The notes under the pieces are model-generated. The model was not told the origin of the DNA, searched no databases, and worked only from the letters and a program-made list of their open reading frames with translations. Position numbers and translations under genes: made by a program. A DNA stretch of 64,000 bases from Bog-756 sp963699055. GTDB taxonomy: Bacteria > Actinomycetota > Acidimicrobiia > Acidimicrobiales > RAAP-2. This document shows positions 35,453-43,425 of the stretch, in pieces (positions within the stretch are counted from its first letter, which is position 1; every line of letters starts with the position of its first letter). The stretch spans positions 794,447 to 858,446 of the forward strand of contig CAVOTA010000001.1 in the NCBI GenBank assembly GCA_963699055.1, in the 5' to 3' direction.

Positions 35453-36673
35453 ATGCCCTTCTCAGCAGTCGAGGACGCGATCGAGGCAGTCGGACGGGGC
35501 GAGATCGTCGTCGTCGTCGACGACGAGGACCGCGAGAACGAGGGCGACCTGATCATGGCCGCCGATGCGGTCACGCCGGAGAAGATCGCCTTCTTCCTCG
35601 CCCACACGTCCGGGCTGATCTGCGTGCCGCTCACCCCCGAACGGGTCGAGCAGCTCGACCTCCCGCTCATGGTCACGGCCAACACCGAGGTCCAGCGCAC
35701 CGCCTTCACGGTCAGCGTGGACTACCGGCACGGGACGTCGACCGGGATCTCCGCCGCCGACCGGTCGGCCACCATCCAGGCCCTGGTCGACCCGCACACC
35801 CGTCCCACGGACCTCAACCGTCCGGGTCACATCTTCCCCCTGCGCTACCGGCCGGGGGGCGTGCTCAAGCGCGCCGGGCACACCGAGGCCGCCGTCGACC
35901 TCGCCCGCGCCGCCGGCCGTGCGCCCGCCGGCGTGCTGTGCGAGGTGGTGAGCGAGGACAAGGCGACGATGGCCCGCCTCCCCGAGCTCGAAGCCTTCTC
36001 GCGCAAGCACGGGCTCCGCCTGATCTCCATCGCCGACCTCATCCGCTACCGCCGCCACAAGGACAAGCTGGTGCGGCGGATCGCCGATGCCCGCATCCCG
36101 ACCGACTTCGGCGAGTTCACCGTGTACGCCTACGAGTCCGTCCTGGACGGCGAGCACCACGTGGCCCTGGTCAAGGGCGACATCCAGGGCCAGCAGAACA
36201 CCCTGGTGCGGGTCCACTCGGAGTGCCTGACCGGTGACGTGTTCGGATCGCTGCGGTGCGACTGCGGTCCCCAGCTGCACGGGGCCATGTCGGCCATCGC
36301 CGAGAACGGCAGCGGCGTCCTCGTCTACCTGCGGGGCCACGAGGGACGCGGCATCGGCCTGGCCCACAAGCTGCGTGCCTACAACCTGCAGGAGGAGGGC
36401 TACGACACGGTCGACGCCAACCTCGAGCTCGGGCTGCCCGCCGATTCCCGCGAGTACGGCATCGGCGCCCAGATCCTGGTCGACCTCGGCGTCACCACCA
36501 TGCGCCTGATGACCAACAACCCCACCAAGTACGGGGGCCTGGAGGGCTTCGGCCTGGACATCGTGGAGCGGGTCAACATCCAGCCCGTCCCCACGCCGGA
36601 GAACATCGAGTACCTCCGCACCAAGCGCGAGCGCATGGGGCACCTGCTCGAGGGTCTCGATGACGTCCTCTGA
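35453..36673 (+). CDS. ribBA: Bifunctional 3,4-dihydroxy-2-butanone-4-phosphate synthase/GTP cyclohydrolase II
   Basis: Makes both riboflavin precursors, 406 aa. The RibB half has VVVVDDEDRENEGDLI, TSGLICVPL, HGTSTGISAADRSATI and the RPGHIFPL and GHTEAAVDL motifs. The RibA half starts near residue 210 and has the zinc-binding HSECLTGDVFGSLRCDCGPQL region, LRGHEGRGIGLAHK, and the LMTNNPTKYGGLEGFG substrate loop. All catalytic residues I can place are present, so both halves look active. GAGGGA lies 13 nt before ATG 35453. It overlaps ribH by 14 nt. Confidence 0.96.
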   Translation: MPFSAVEDAIEAVGRGEIVVVVDDEDRENEGDLIMAADAVTPEKIAFFLAHTSGLICVPLTPERVEQLDLPLMVTANTEVQRTAFTVSVDYRHGTSTGISAADRSATIQALVDPHTRPTDLNRPGHIFPLRYRPGGVLKRAGHTEAAVDLARAAGRAPAGVLCEVVSEDKATMARLPELEAFSRKHGLRLISIADLIRYRRHKDKLVRRIADARIPTDFGEFTVYAYESVLDGEHHVALVKGDIQGQQNTLVRVHSECLTGDVFGSLRCDCGPQLHGAMSAIAENGSGVLVYLRGHEGRGIGLAHKLRAYNLQEEGYDTVDANLELGLPADSREYGIGAQILVDLGVTTMRLMTNNPTKYGGLEGFGLDIVERVNIQPVPTPENIEYLRTKRERMGHLLEGLDDVL

Positions 36674-37244
36674 CCAGACACTCCTGCCCGACGACGCCAA
36701 GTCCCGGGCCGGGGCACGGGTGGGCGTCACCCTCGACCCCGACGGACCGACCGCGTCCGCCGCCGGGCCGGTCCGGGTCGGCTTCGCCTGTGCCGAGTTC
36801 AACGGCGGCATCACCGACCGCATGCTGACCGCCGCGCTCGACGAGCTCGAGCGTCTGGGCGTCGACCCGGCGACGACCGTCGTGGCCTGGGTGCCCGGTG
36901 CCTTCGAGCTGCCGCTGGTGGCCCGGGCGATGGCCGCGTCGGGACGGATCGACGCCGTGGTCGCACTCGGTGCCGTCATCCGGGGGGACACCGGCCACTA
37001 CGACTTCGTCGCCGGCGAGTGCGCCGCCGGCCTCCAGCGGGTCCAGCTCGACGCCGGCCTGCCCGTCGTGTTCGGGGTGCTCACCACCGACACCGTCGAG
37101 CAGGCGCTGGTGCGGTCACTGCCGGACGACACGAACAAGGGCGCCGAGGCGGCCCGCACCGCGGTCACCACCGTGGCGGTCCTGCGGGGCCTGGAGGGAC
37201 TGTCCGGTCCGGGGCGGGTCGGCTTCACCATGGGAGGGCGCTGA
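36660..37244 (+). CDS. ribH: 6,7-dimethyl-8-ribityllumazine synthase
   Basis: Condenses the two riboflavin precursors, 194 aa. The core begins near residue 38 with VRVGFACAEFNGGITDRML and has VPGAFELPLVA, GAVIRGDTGHYDFVAGE with the catalytic His, and PVVFGVLTTDTVEQA. The N-terminal 35 residues (acidic, Pro/Ser-rich) are longer than usual. It starts at ATG inside ribBA. Riboflavin synthase (ribE), needed to use its product, is not in this window. Confidence 0.94.
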   Translation: MTSSDQTLLPDDAKSRAGARVGVTLDPDGPTASAAGPVRVGFACAEFNGGITDRMLTAALDELERLGVDPATTVVAWVPGAFELPLVARAMAASGRIDAVVALGAVIRGDTGHYDFVAGECAAGLQRVQLDAGLPVVFGVLTTDTVEQALVRSLPDDTNKGAEAARTAVTTVAVLRGLEGLSGPGRVGFTMGGR

Positions 37245-37246
37245 GC

Positions 37247-38143
37247 GTGCTGCGCCTGGTACTGCCCAAGGGCTCCCTGGAGAAGGCGACCCTCGACCTC
37301 TTTGCCGACGCCGACCTGGGTGTCAGCCGCAGTTCGAGCGTCGACTACCGGGCCTCGATCGACGACCCGCGTATCGAGGACGTCCGCATCCTGCGCCCTC
37401 AGGAGATCCCGCTGTACGTGGCCGAAGGGCTGTTCGACATCGGGATCACCGGACGGGACTGGATCGAGGAGCGGGGGAGTGAGGTCACCTCGCTCGGCAC
37501 GCTCCAGTACTCGAAGGCCACGGCGAACCCGATCCGGGTGGTGTTGGCGGTGCCCGCCGACTCGCCGGTGGCCTCGGTCGCCGACCTGTCGGTCACGGCC
37601 ACCGGCAGCGGTGGTGCCCTCCGGGTGTCGACCGAGTATCCCGAGCTGACCCGGCGCTACCTCGAGTCCCACGGGGTCCGGGCCGAGGTCAGCCTCTCCT
37701 ACGGCGCCACCGAGGCGAAGGTCCCCGACATCGCCGATTGCGTGGTGGAGATCACCGAGACCGGACGGGCCCTGCGGGCGGCCGGCCTCAAGATCGTGGA
37801 GACGCTGCTCGTCTCCCACACCGAGTTCATCGCCAACCCGGGGGCGGCCGCCGATCCGGGGAAGCGCCACGCCATGCAGCAGCTGCTGACCCTCCTGCAG
37901 GGATCGCTCGAGGCCCGGGGCAAGGTGCTGGTGAAGCTCAACGTGGCCGCCGACCGGTTGGACGGCGTCATCGAGGTGCTGCCGTCGCTGCGGTCGCCCA
38001 CGGTGTCGGAGCTGTTCGGCGGCGGCGGGTTCGCCGTCGAGACGGTGGTGCCCAAGGCGGAGATCAACGTGTTGATCCCCGCACTGCGCGACCGCGGGGC
38101 GACCGACATCATCGAGTTGGCCCTGTCCAAGATCGTCCACTGA
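37247..38143 (+). CDS. hisG: ATP phosphoribosyltransferase, long form
   Basis: First step of histidine synthesis, 298 aa. It begins VLRLVLPKGSLE and has PLYVAEGLFDIGITGRDW, the PRPP-binding IADCVVEITETGRAL region and, at about residue 210-298, the HisG_C regulatory domain that binds histidine, so no HisZ is needed. GTG 37247 has GGGAGGG at 37232-37238. It follows ribH at 2 bp; hisE, a frequent actinobacterial neighbour, is absent here. Confidence 0.95.
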   Translation: MLRLVLPKGSLEKATLDLFADADLGVSRSSSVDYRASIDDPRIEDVRILRPQEIPLYVAEGLFDIGITGRDWIEERGSEVTSLGTLQYSKATANPIRVVLAVPADSPVASVADLSVTATGSGGALRVSTEYPELTRRYLESHGVRAEVSLSYGATEAKVPDIADCVVEITETGRALRAAGLKIVETLLVSHTEFIANPGAAADPGKRHAMQQLLTLLQGSLEARGKVLVKLNVAADRLDGVIEVLPSLRSPTVSELFGGGGFAVETVVPKAEINVLIPALRDRGATDIIELALSKIVH

Positions 38144-38150
38144 GCGGCTC

Positions 38151-38849
38151 ATGAGCCCCGCTCCGCCCGAACTGGTCCCGGTGGGGGACACCACCCTGCT
38201 CGGGACCGTGGTGGAGTTCGACGACCCCCGGGGGGTGGGCACCGTCATGTGCGGGGACCGGGCCGTCCCCTTCCACTGCACGGCCGTCACCGACGGCTCG
38301 CGCCACATCGAGGTGGGTACCGTCGTCGCCGTGCGCATCGGTGCGGCGCGGCTGGGCCGTCTCGAGGCCCGCACGGTACATCCGCTGCCCGGGGTGCACG
38401 GTGGCACCCCCGGTGAGGTGGCCGCCGACCTCCACCGGCCCGGGGCCCACAGCCTGCGGCCGCAGCCCGGCTACGTCCCGGACCCGCCGGTGTCGGCCGG
38501 ACCCGGTGGACCGGACGCCCCGTCGGGCGCCACGCCGGCATCCGGTCCGTCCGGGGCCCCGGTGCCACCCGCACCGCCGGCGCCCCCGGCGCCCCCGGCG
38601 CCGTCGACGGTGTGGTCCGCCGATGCCTCGGTCACACCGGTCTCGGGCACGCCCCCGGTCCCGCCCGCCCCGCCCGCCGTCCCGAGGTCCCCGGCCACCG
38701 AGCCGCCCGCCGCGGAGGGGGTGGTGGGCGACGACCCGTCGGCGCCCCACCCGAACTTCTGGTCGCCGTTGCCCTCGTCCCCGACCGGTCCGCCCCCGAC
38801 GTGGTCGACGCCCGTCACCCCGAGGGAGCCCCCGCCCGAGCCGTCCTGA
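38151..38849 (+). CDS. Cold-shock-like domain protein with proline-rich tail
   Basis: A 232-aa protein. Residues 15-75 (LLGTVVEFDDPRGVGTVMC, then VPFHCTAVTDGSRHIEVGTVVAVRI) resemble a cold-shock/OB-fold domain with altered RNP motifs. From about residue 90 the sequence becomes low-complexity, Pro/Ala/Ser-rich, including repeated PPAPPAPPAPPAP. Codons 107-232 are directly antisense to the C-terminal coding part of the convergent MFS gene. It lies 7 bp after hisG on the same strand. The cold-shock assignment is moderate and the tail may be shorter than annotated. Confidence 0.6.
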   Translation: MSPAPPELVPVGDTTLLGTVVEFDDPRGVGTVMCGDRAVPFHCTAVTDGSRHIEVGTVVAVRIGAARLGRLEARTVHPLPGVHGGTPGEVAADLHRPGAHSLRPQPGYVPDPPVSAGPGGPDAPSGATPASGPSGAPVPPAPPAPPAPPAPSTVWSADASVTPVSGTPPVPPAPPAVPRSPATEPPAAEGVVGDDPSAPHPNFWSPLPSSPTGPPPTWSTPVTPREPPPEPS

Positions 38850-40369
38850 GGCGCCCCGGCCGAGGAGGTCCCACCGTCGCCGGGGTCCTGGGCCCCGCCG
38901 ACGACCTCGTCCTCGTACGGGTTGCCGAGCACGTTGCGCGCCATGTCGATCACCACGGCGCTGTCGGCGTCCTCCTCGGTCACCACGCCCAGCAGGGGGG
39001 CGGCCAGGAGCCCGGTCACGAGTCCCGTCTCCGACATGGACTCGGCCTGGACGATGGCCCACTCCCACAGGCGCTTGACCATGTCCGGGCTGGTGCTCTG
39101 CCGCTGGGGGTACTTGAGCCGGGTGTTGACGGCGGCGTGGGCCAGCCCGGTGGCGGCGGGGAACAGCCAGATCAGCCGGTAGTTGCCGGTGGCGTCCACG
39201 ACGATGGCGGCGATGTAGGCGAGGACCACGCTGACCAGGTTGAACGGGGACAGCAGCACACCGAGTCGTTCGCCGAGCCCGCCGGCCCGGGGGAGCAGCT
39301 GCAGGAGCAGCGGCGCCATGACGATCAGGTACGCGCCGATGAACGGGGCGCCGATGTAGCTGAGGATCACGGCCTGCCACAGGTGGGTGTCGAAGTACTG
39401 CACGCCGGCCAGGACGGCGCCGAGCAGCGGGGCGCCGACGGCCAGCTGCATGGGCGTCAGGATGCGGCTGAGCGGCACGCCGAGGGCGATCCCGATGATG
39501 AAGACCGGGAACCCGGTGGCCAGTCCGGCGATGGTCTGGGCGCTGGCGCCGGCGTGCAGCACGCGCTGGAAGAACAGGATGGCCACATAGCCGGTCGAGC
39601 CGATGCCCGCCCAGAACAGCAGGGAGCCGGTCACGAGCACCTTGGCGTTGGGACCGGCCAGGATGTCCCGCAGCTCGACCATGGCGGGGCGGGCCCGCCT
39701 GGTCCGGTCGGCCTCGGCTCCCCAGGAGGCCGACGGGGACTCCCGGACGAGGAGCAGGACGGCCAGCCCGGTCAGGATCATGATGGCCCCGGCGATCTGG
39801 AAGGGCAGGTCCCAGGTGGCGGGGTCGGACTGCTTCCACGTGGCGATCACCGTGCCCTTGATGGTGAAGCTGGCGAGCGTGCCGAGGACGGTGGTGAGCA
39901 CCAACGCCTTCAGCCAGCGGCTGCGCCCGAACACCTCGGGTACCACCGCCACGTTGGTGAGGGTGAACACCGACGACGCCTGGCTGGCGATGACGATGAA
40001 GAGGACCAGGGGCCAGTAGCCACTCACCACGGTGAACATCCAGGTGGACGCGCCCATGACGATCAGGCTGGCGGCCATGAACGGGGTGCGGCGGCCCACC
40101 CGGGTGCGGGTCCGGTCGCTCAGGCGTCCAGCCACCGGGTACGTCAGCCAGCTCACCAGCCTGCTCGCCGTCAGGGCGAAGGTGACGGCCAGGGCCCCCG
40201 TCGCCCGCTGCTGGACGAACAGGGTGATGAGGACGCCGGACACGGCCAGGTTGGCCCGCGGTCCGACCAGCCCGATCGACAGCCCGATGAAGCTCCGGAC
40301 ACGGCTGGCGTCGACCCCACCGGTGCCGGACGGCTCGGGGGACGCGGTGGCGTCGACCGGGTCGCTCAC
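38471..40369 (-). CDS. MFS transporter with glycine-rich C-terminal tail
   Basis: A 632-aa MFS protein of the GPH/MFS_2 look: about 12 hydrophobic segments over residues 20-430, with the cytoplasmic loop motif GRLSDRTRTRVGRRTPFM after TM2. From about residue 490 the tail is Gly/Ala/Asp-rich low complexity (GGAGGAGGAGGTG and similar) and is encoded opposite the proline-rich tail of the cold-shock-like gene for 379 bp. GTG start in a GTGA overlap with the DUF1844-like gene. The transported compound is unknown; the tail may be disordered or over-annotated. Confidence 0.82.
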   Translation of the reverse strand: MSDPVDATASPEPSGTGGVDASRVRSFIGLSIGLVGPRANLAVSGVLITLFVQQRATGALAVTFALTASRLVSWLTYPVAGRLSDRTRTRVGRRTPFMAASLIVMGASTWMFTVVSGYWPLVLFIVIASQASSVFTLTNVAVVPEVFGRSRWLKALVLTTVLGTLASFTIKGTVIATWKQSDPATWDLPFQIAGAIMILTGLAVLLLVRESPSASWGAEADRTRRARPAMVELRDILAGPNAKVLVTGSLLFWAGIGSTGYVAILFFQRVLHAGASAQTIAGLATGFPVFIIGIALGVPLSRILTPMQLAVGAPLLGAVLAGVQYFDTHLWQAVILSYIGAPFIGAYLIVMAPLLLQLLPRAGGLGERLGVLLSPFNLVSVVLAYIAAIVVDATGNYRLIWLFPAATGLAHAAVNTRLKYPQRQSTSPDMVKRLWEWAIVQAESMSETGLVTGLLAAPLLGVVTEEDADSAVVIDMARNVLGNPYEDEVVGGAQDPGDGGTSSAGAPQDGSGGGSLGVTGVDHVGGGPVGDEGNGDQKFGWGADGSSPTTPSAAGGSVAGDLGTAGGAGGTGGVPETGVTEASADHTVDGAGGAGGAGGAGGTGAPDGPDAGVAPDGASGPPGPADTGGSGT

Positions 40370-40842
40370 CCGCCGCCGTCGGTGTCGTCGTCGACGGACG
40401 CCTCGGCGTCCACCCCGACCACCGCGTCGACCTGGGCGCCGGCCCGCTGGGCGCCGTCGATCTGCACCCAGGCGAGCTGGAGGCTGGCCCGGCCCTCCTT
40501 CAGCACGGTCTCGTTCTCGCCCAGGCGACCCTCGAGGCCGTCCACCAGGCAGCCGAGGGCGTCGATGGCCAGGCGGGCCTCGGGCAGGTGGGGTGGCTGC
40601 TGGCTCAGGTGCAGCGCGGCCAGCTCGAACAGGGCGTAGCAGTGGTTGGCCACCACCACCTCGACCGGAGCTTCGGCCAGCTCCGCCCGCATGGCCTCGA
40701 CCTGGGCGGCCAGGACGTCCTCGTCGAGGTCACCCCCGGGTCCGTCGAAGGGGTCGGGGGGCGGTCCGGCGGGGGCGCCGCCGGCCGTGTCGGCCGGCCT
40801 CCCCACCGGTCGTTCGCCGTCGGGTGTCCACAGAGTGCTCAC
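40366..40842 (-). CDS. DUF1844-like protein
   Basis: A 158-aa protein whose helical middle (VVVANHCYALFELAALHLSQ, then LAIDALGCLVDGLEGRLGENE) matches the DUF1844 pattern of a short conserved helical domain with unknown role. The first 40 residues are Pro/Gly-rich and the C-terminus is acidic. DUF1844 genes often sit next to infC in actinobacteria, and that is the case here, in divergent orientation. The GTG start at 40842 is preceded on the minus strand by TAGGCT and exactly 7 nt, so it is probably leaderless. Confidence 0.72.
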   Translation of the reverse strand: MSTLWTPDGERPVGRPADTAGGAPAGPPPDPFDGPGGDLDEDVLAAQVEAMRAELAEAPVEVVVANHCYALFELAALHLSQQPPHLPEARLAIDALGCLVDGLEGRLGENETVLKEGRASLQLAWVQIDGAQRAGAQVDAVVGVDAEASVDDDTDGGG

Positions 40843-40848
40843 GACTGG

Positions 40849-40855
40849 TAGCCTA
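40849..40855. promoter_or_regulatory. Overlapping divergent -10 elements, DUF1844/infC
   Basis: The 7-bp TAGCCTA contains TAGCCT on the plus strand (40849-40854, towards infC) and TAGGCT on the minus strand (40850-40855, towards the DUF1844 gene). The two units would share a back-to-back promoter core. Confidence 0.45.
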
Positions 40856-40877
40856 AAGCAACTGATCAACGAGGAAG

Positions 40878-40930
40878 CGGGGCTTCGCGAAGCGATTCCC
40901 CCACCCGGCCACCGTGATCCGCCCCGGCGG
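40878..40930 (+). promoter_or_regulatory. Structured infC leader hairpins
   Basis: The roughly 190-nt leader contains a perfect palindrome GCTTCGCGAAGC (40882-40893) flanked by G and C runs, and a TCCGCC/GGCGGA hairpin (40917-40930). Such structure fits the leader-mediated control common for infC operons, but no known L20 or IF3 leader class was recognised. Confidence 0.35.
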
Positions 40931-41051
40931 ACACCCGTGCGCCGGGTCGATGGGACCGGAGGCCGACTGCTGTCGCTGCGTCCGGTGCTGGCTCCGCTCC
41001 TTCGCCGGCGGCCACGGACCCCCGTGGCCATGAGACAGGGAGTGCAGTCGA

Positions 41052-41798
41052 ATAGCGACACCCACCACCACCGATCCTCGCATCAACGACCGGATCCGCG
41101 CCCGTGAGGTGCGCTTGGTCGATCCCGACGGGGAACAGCTCGGCATCAAGCTCCTGCCGGAGGCGCTGGCCATCGCCCGCGACCTCGACCTCGACCTCGT
41201 CGAGGTGGCGCCCGGGGCGAACCCGCCCGTCTGCCGCATCATGGACTTCGGCAAGCACAAGTTCGACGAGGCGCAGCGGGCCAAGGAGTCGAAGCGCAAG
41301 GCCGTCCACGTAGGGATCAAGGAGATGAAGTACCGGCCCAAGATCGGGCCCGGCGACTTCGACACCAAGACCCGCCAGGTGGCCAAGTTCCTCGAGGAGG
41401 GGCACAAGGTCAAGATCACGATCATGTTCCGGGGCCGCGAGGTGTTCCATCCGGAGCTCGGCAAGAAGATCCTCGACCGGATCGCCGACCAGATGGAGGG
41501 CCTCGGCAAGTCCGAGTCGGTGCCCCGGCTCGACGGCAGGAACATGGTGATGGTGCTCGCACCGGAGAAGCGGGCCAAGCCGGCCGGCTCCCGGTCGGGA
41601 GGACCGAAGGGAGGGGCGCCGGCAGCAGAGCCGGCAGCCCCCGAAGCAGCGCCAGTACCGGCGGGCGAACAGCCCGCACCGGTCGACGGGGCGCCGGTGG
41701 CCGCAGTGGCCACGGACACCCCGACGCCGGTGGCGGCACCAGCCGCCACCGCAGGGGACCCGTCCCCGGCCGCAGAGTCGAGTGAAGGAGAGGGATAG
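41052..41798 (+). CDS. infC: Translation initiation factor IF-3, probable ATA start
   Basis: Binds the 30S subunit and checks start codon-anticodon pairing. The conserved N-terminus RINDRIRAREVRLVDPDGEQ extends upstream of the first GTG (41109); in that frame a TGA occurs at 41031, and the only initiator-like codon between is ATA 41052, with AGGGAG 9 nt before it. This gives 248 aa. IF3 genes classically use rare AUN starts so that IF3 represses itself. Core motifs LDLDLVEVAPGANPPVC, IMDFGKHKFDEAQ and RNMVMVLAP are present. A Pro/Ala-rich tail of about 70 residues is an addition to the usual 180-aa length. Confidence 0.93.
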   Translation: MATPTTTDPRINDRIRAREVRLVDPDGEQLGIKLLPEALAIARDLDLDLVEVAPGANPPVCRIMDFGKHKFDEAQRAKESKRKAVHVGIKEMKYRPKIGPGDFDTKTRQVAKFLEEGHKVKITIMFRGREVFHPELGKKILDRIADQMEGLGKSESVPRLDGRNMVMVLAPEKRAKPAGSRSGGPKGGAPAAEPAAPEAAPVPAGEQPAPVDGAPVAAVATDTPTPVAAPAATAGDPSPAAESSEGEG

Positions 41799-41803
41799 AC
41801 ACG

Positions 41804-41998
41804 ATGCCCAAGATGAAGACGGACAGCGGCGCCAAGAAGCGCGTCAAGGTGACTGGCTCGGGGCGGCTGCGCCGCCGCAAGGCCTTCAAGTCCCACCTGC
41901 TCGAGCACAAGTCCGCCGAGCGCAAGCGCCGCCTCGGGCGCGAGACGGATTTCTCCCCCGGAGACGAGAAGCAGATCAAGAGGATGCTCGGGATGTGA
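41804..41998 (+). CDS. rpmI: 50S ribosomal protein L35
   Basis: The 64-aa basic protein begins PKMKTDSGAKKRVKVTGSG and ends KQIKRMLGM, matching L35 end to end. It lies 5 bp after infC in the universal infC-rpmI-rplT order. Confidence 0.97.
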   Translation: MPKMKTDSGAKKRVKVTGSGRLRRRKAFKSHLLEHKSAERKRRLGRETDFSPGDEKQIKRMLGM

Positions 41999-42002
41999 TC
42001 CC

Positions 42003-42021
42003 GGGGCGGCACCGCCGCCCC
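42003..42021 (+). terminator. GC hairpin after rpmI
   Basis: Perfect 8-bp stem GGGGCGGC/GCCGCCCC with a 3-nt loop, starting 4 nt after the rpmI stop. No U-tract; it may reduce readthrough or set the rpmI/rplT ratio in the 177-bp gap before rplT. Confidence 0.4.
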
Positions 42022-42175
42022 ACCCGACACCGCCACCGGTGCCCACCGGGAACCGGCCCCCTGTCCCGTCCCGTTCCACCGGGCGTACCGGTGCCGTCCC
42101 CGAGCGGGACACCCGGCACCGCACCCACCGACCACGACCGGCCGATCACCGGCCACGCACCCAAAGGAGTTCACC

Positions 42176-42562
42176 ATGGCCCGAGTCAAAGGCGCAGTCC
42201 ACGCCAAGAAGCACCACCGCGCCATCCTCGAGCAGGCACAGGGCTACTACGGCAACAAGAGCCGCTCGTTCCGTGCCGCCAACGAGCAGGTCATGCACTC
42301 GATGCAGTACGCCTACCGCGACCGGCGGGCGCGCAAGGGCGACTTCCGTCAGCTGTGGATCCAGCGGATCAACGCCGCCGCCCGCCTGAACGGCATGAGC
42401 TACAGCCGCTTCATCGCCGGCCTGCACCGGGCCGAGGTCGAGGTGGACCGCAAGGTCCTGGCCGATCTCGCCGTGTCGGCCCCCGAGGCCTTCGCCTTGC
42501 TGGTCCAGGTGGCCAACGACGCGCTCGCCACGGCCGGCCCCGACGCCGAGGCCGGTTCCTGA
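42176..42562 (+). CDS. rplT: 50S ribosomal protein L20
   Basis: The 128-aa protein has the basic N-terminal extension ARVKGAVHAKKHHRAIL, the QGYYGNKSRSFRAANEQVMHS core start and FRQLWIQRINAAARLNGMSYS, all conserved in L20, with SAPEAFALLV near the C-terminus. AAAGGAG lies upstream of the ATG. It binds 23S rRNA early in assembly. Its stop overlaps the possible CTG start of the next gene. Confidence 0.97.
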   Translation: MARVKGAVHAKKHHRAILEQAQGYYGNKSRSFRAANEQVMHSMQYAYRDRRARKGDFRQLWIQRINAAARLNGMSYSRFIAGLHRAEVEVDRKVLADLAVSAPEAFALLVQVANDALATAGPDAEAGS

Positions 42563-43425
42563 CCCAGCCGGGACTCGCCTTCACCCACCAACGGGTCCGG
42601 AGGTTGCGTAAGCTCCTGCGCAAGGGAGGCGCACGCGCCGCCGAGCAGGTGGTGGTGGTCGAGGGCGCCGAGCTCCTGTCGGTGGCACGCGCCGCCGGCG
42701 CCGCCGTCGAGGCGGTGTACGTCGCCCCCGAGGGGGGTGACGCCCCCTCGGTGGTCGAGGTGACCTCGGCGGTGCTGGCCGCCGGCGGCCGGGTGTTCGA
42801 CCTCGCTCCCGGCGTCATGGCGCGGGTCGCCTCCACGGTGACGCCCCAGCCCCTGCTGGCCGTCGTGTCGTACCGCCCGGCTCCCTGGGCGTGCCTCGAC
42901 GGTGCCTCGCTGGTGGTGGTGTGCGTCGACGTGCGCGACCCGGGCAACCTCGGCACGGTGATCCGCACCGCGGACGCCGCCGGGGTCGACGCCGTGGTCT
43001 GCTGCGACGGCACCGTCGACCCGACCAATCCGAAGGTCGTGCGGTCCACGGCGGGCTCGCTCTTCCACGTCCCGGTGGTCCAGGGCGGCACCGTCGGCGC
43101 CACCCTGGGCGAGCTCGCCGCCCGGGGGCTCACCACGGTGGCCACCGTGGTCCGGGACGGCACCGACTACGTCGCGTTCGACTGGACACGGCCGGTGGCG
43201 CTGGTGCTCGGCAACGAGGCCGCCGGGCTGGAGGAGACCCTGGCCGGCTCCCTCGATGCCCGGGTGACCGTCCCCATGGCCGGCCGGTCGGAGTCGCTCA
43301 ACGTCGGCGTGTCGGCGGCCGTGCTGTGCTTCGAGGCACTGCGCCAGCGGCGCACGGGAGCCGACCCGACCCGCTCTACGATGTCCGCCATGGACGGGAC
43401 GGGTACCGAGGGGACGCAGCCGTGA
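42559..43425 (+). CDS. SpoU/TrmH-family rRNA 2'-O-methyltransferase, probable CTG start
   Basis: Trefoil-knot methyltransferase of the TsnR/RlmB type, 288 aa from CTG. The N-terminal substrate-binding part begins FTHQRVRRLRKLLRKGGARA and VVVEGAELL. The three SpoU motifs follow: VRDPGNLGTVIRTADAAG, VALVLGNEAAGLEE and VTVPMAGRSESLNVGVSAAV. No ATG or GTG occurs in frame before the conserved N-terminus; CTG 42559 overlaps the rplT stop as CTGA, and the next option, TTG 42604, would cut the domain. The rplT-spoU-pheS-pheT order is conserved in actinobacteria. Confidence 0.92.
   Translation: MTQPGLAFTHQRVRRLRKLLRKGGARAAEQVVVVEGAELLSVARAAGAAVEAVYVAPEGGDAPSVVEVTSAVLAAGGRVFDLAPGVMARVASTVTPQPLLAVVSYRPAPWACLDGASLVVVCVDVRDPGNLGTVIRTADAAGVDAVVCCDGTVDPTNPKVVRSTAGSLFHVPVVQGGTVGATLGELAARGLTTVATVVRDGTDYVAFDWTRPVALVLGNEAAGLEETLAGSLDARVTVPMAGRSESLNVGVSAAVLCFEALRQRRTGADPTRSTMSAMDGTGTEGTQP

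Noticed and set aside
41030..41107. 25-codon ORF overlapping the infC start as a leader peptide
   Set aside because: No good ribosome binding site, His/Ser/Pro composition of chance frames, and no run of regulatory codons. Kept only as a possible modifier of the ATA start.
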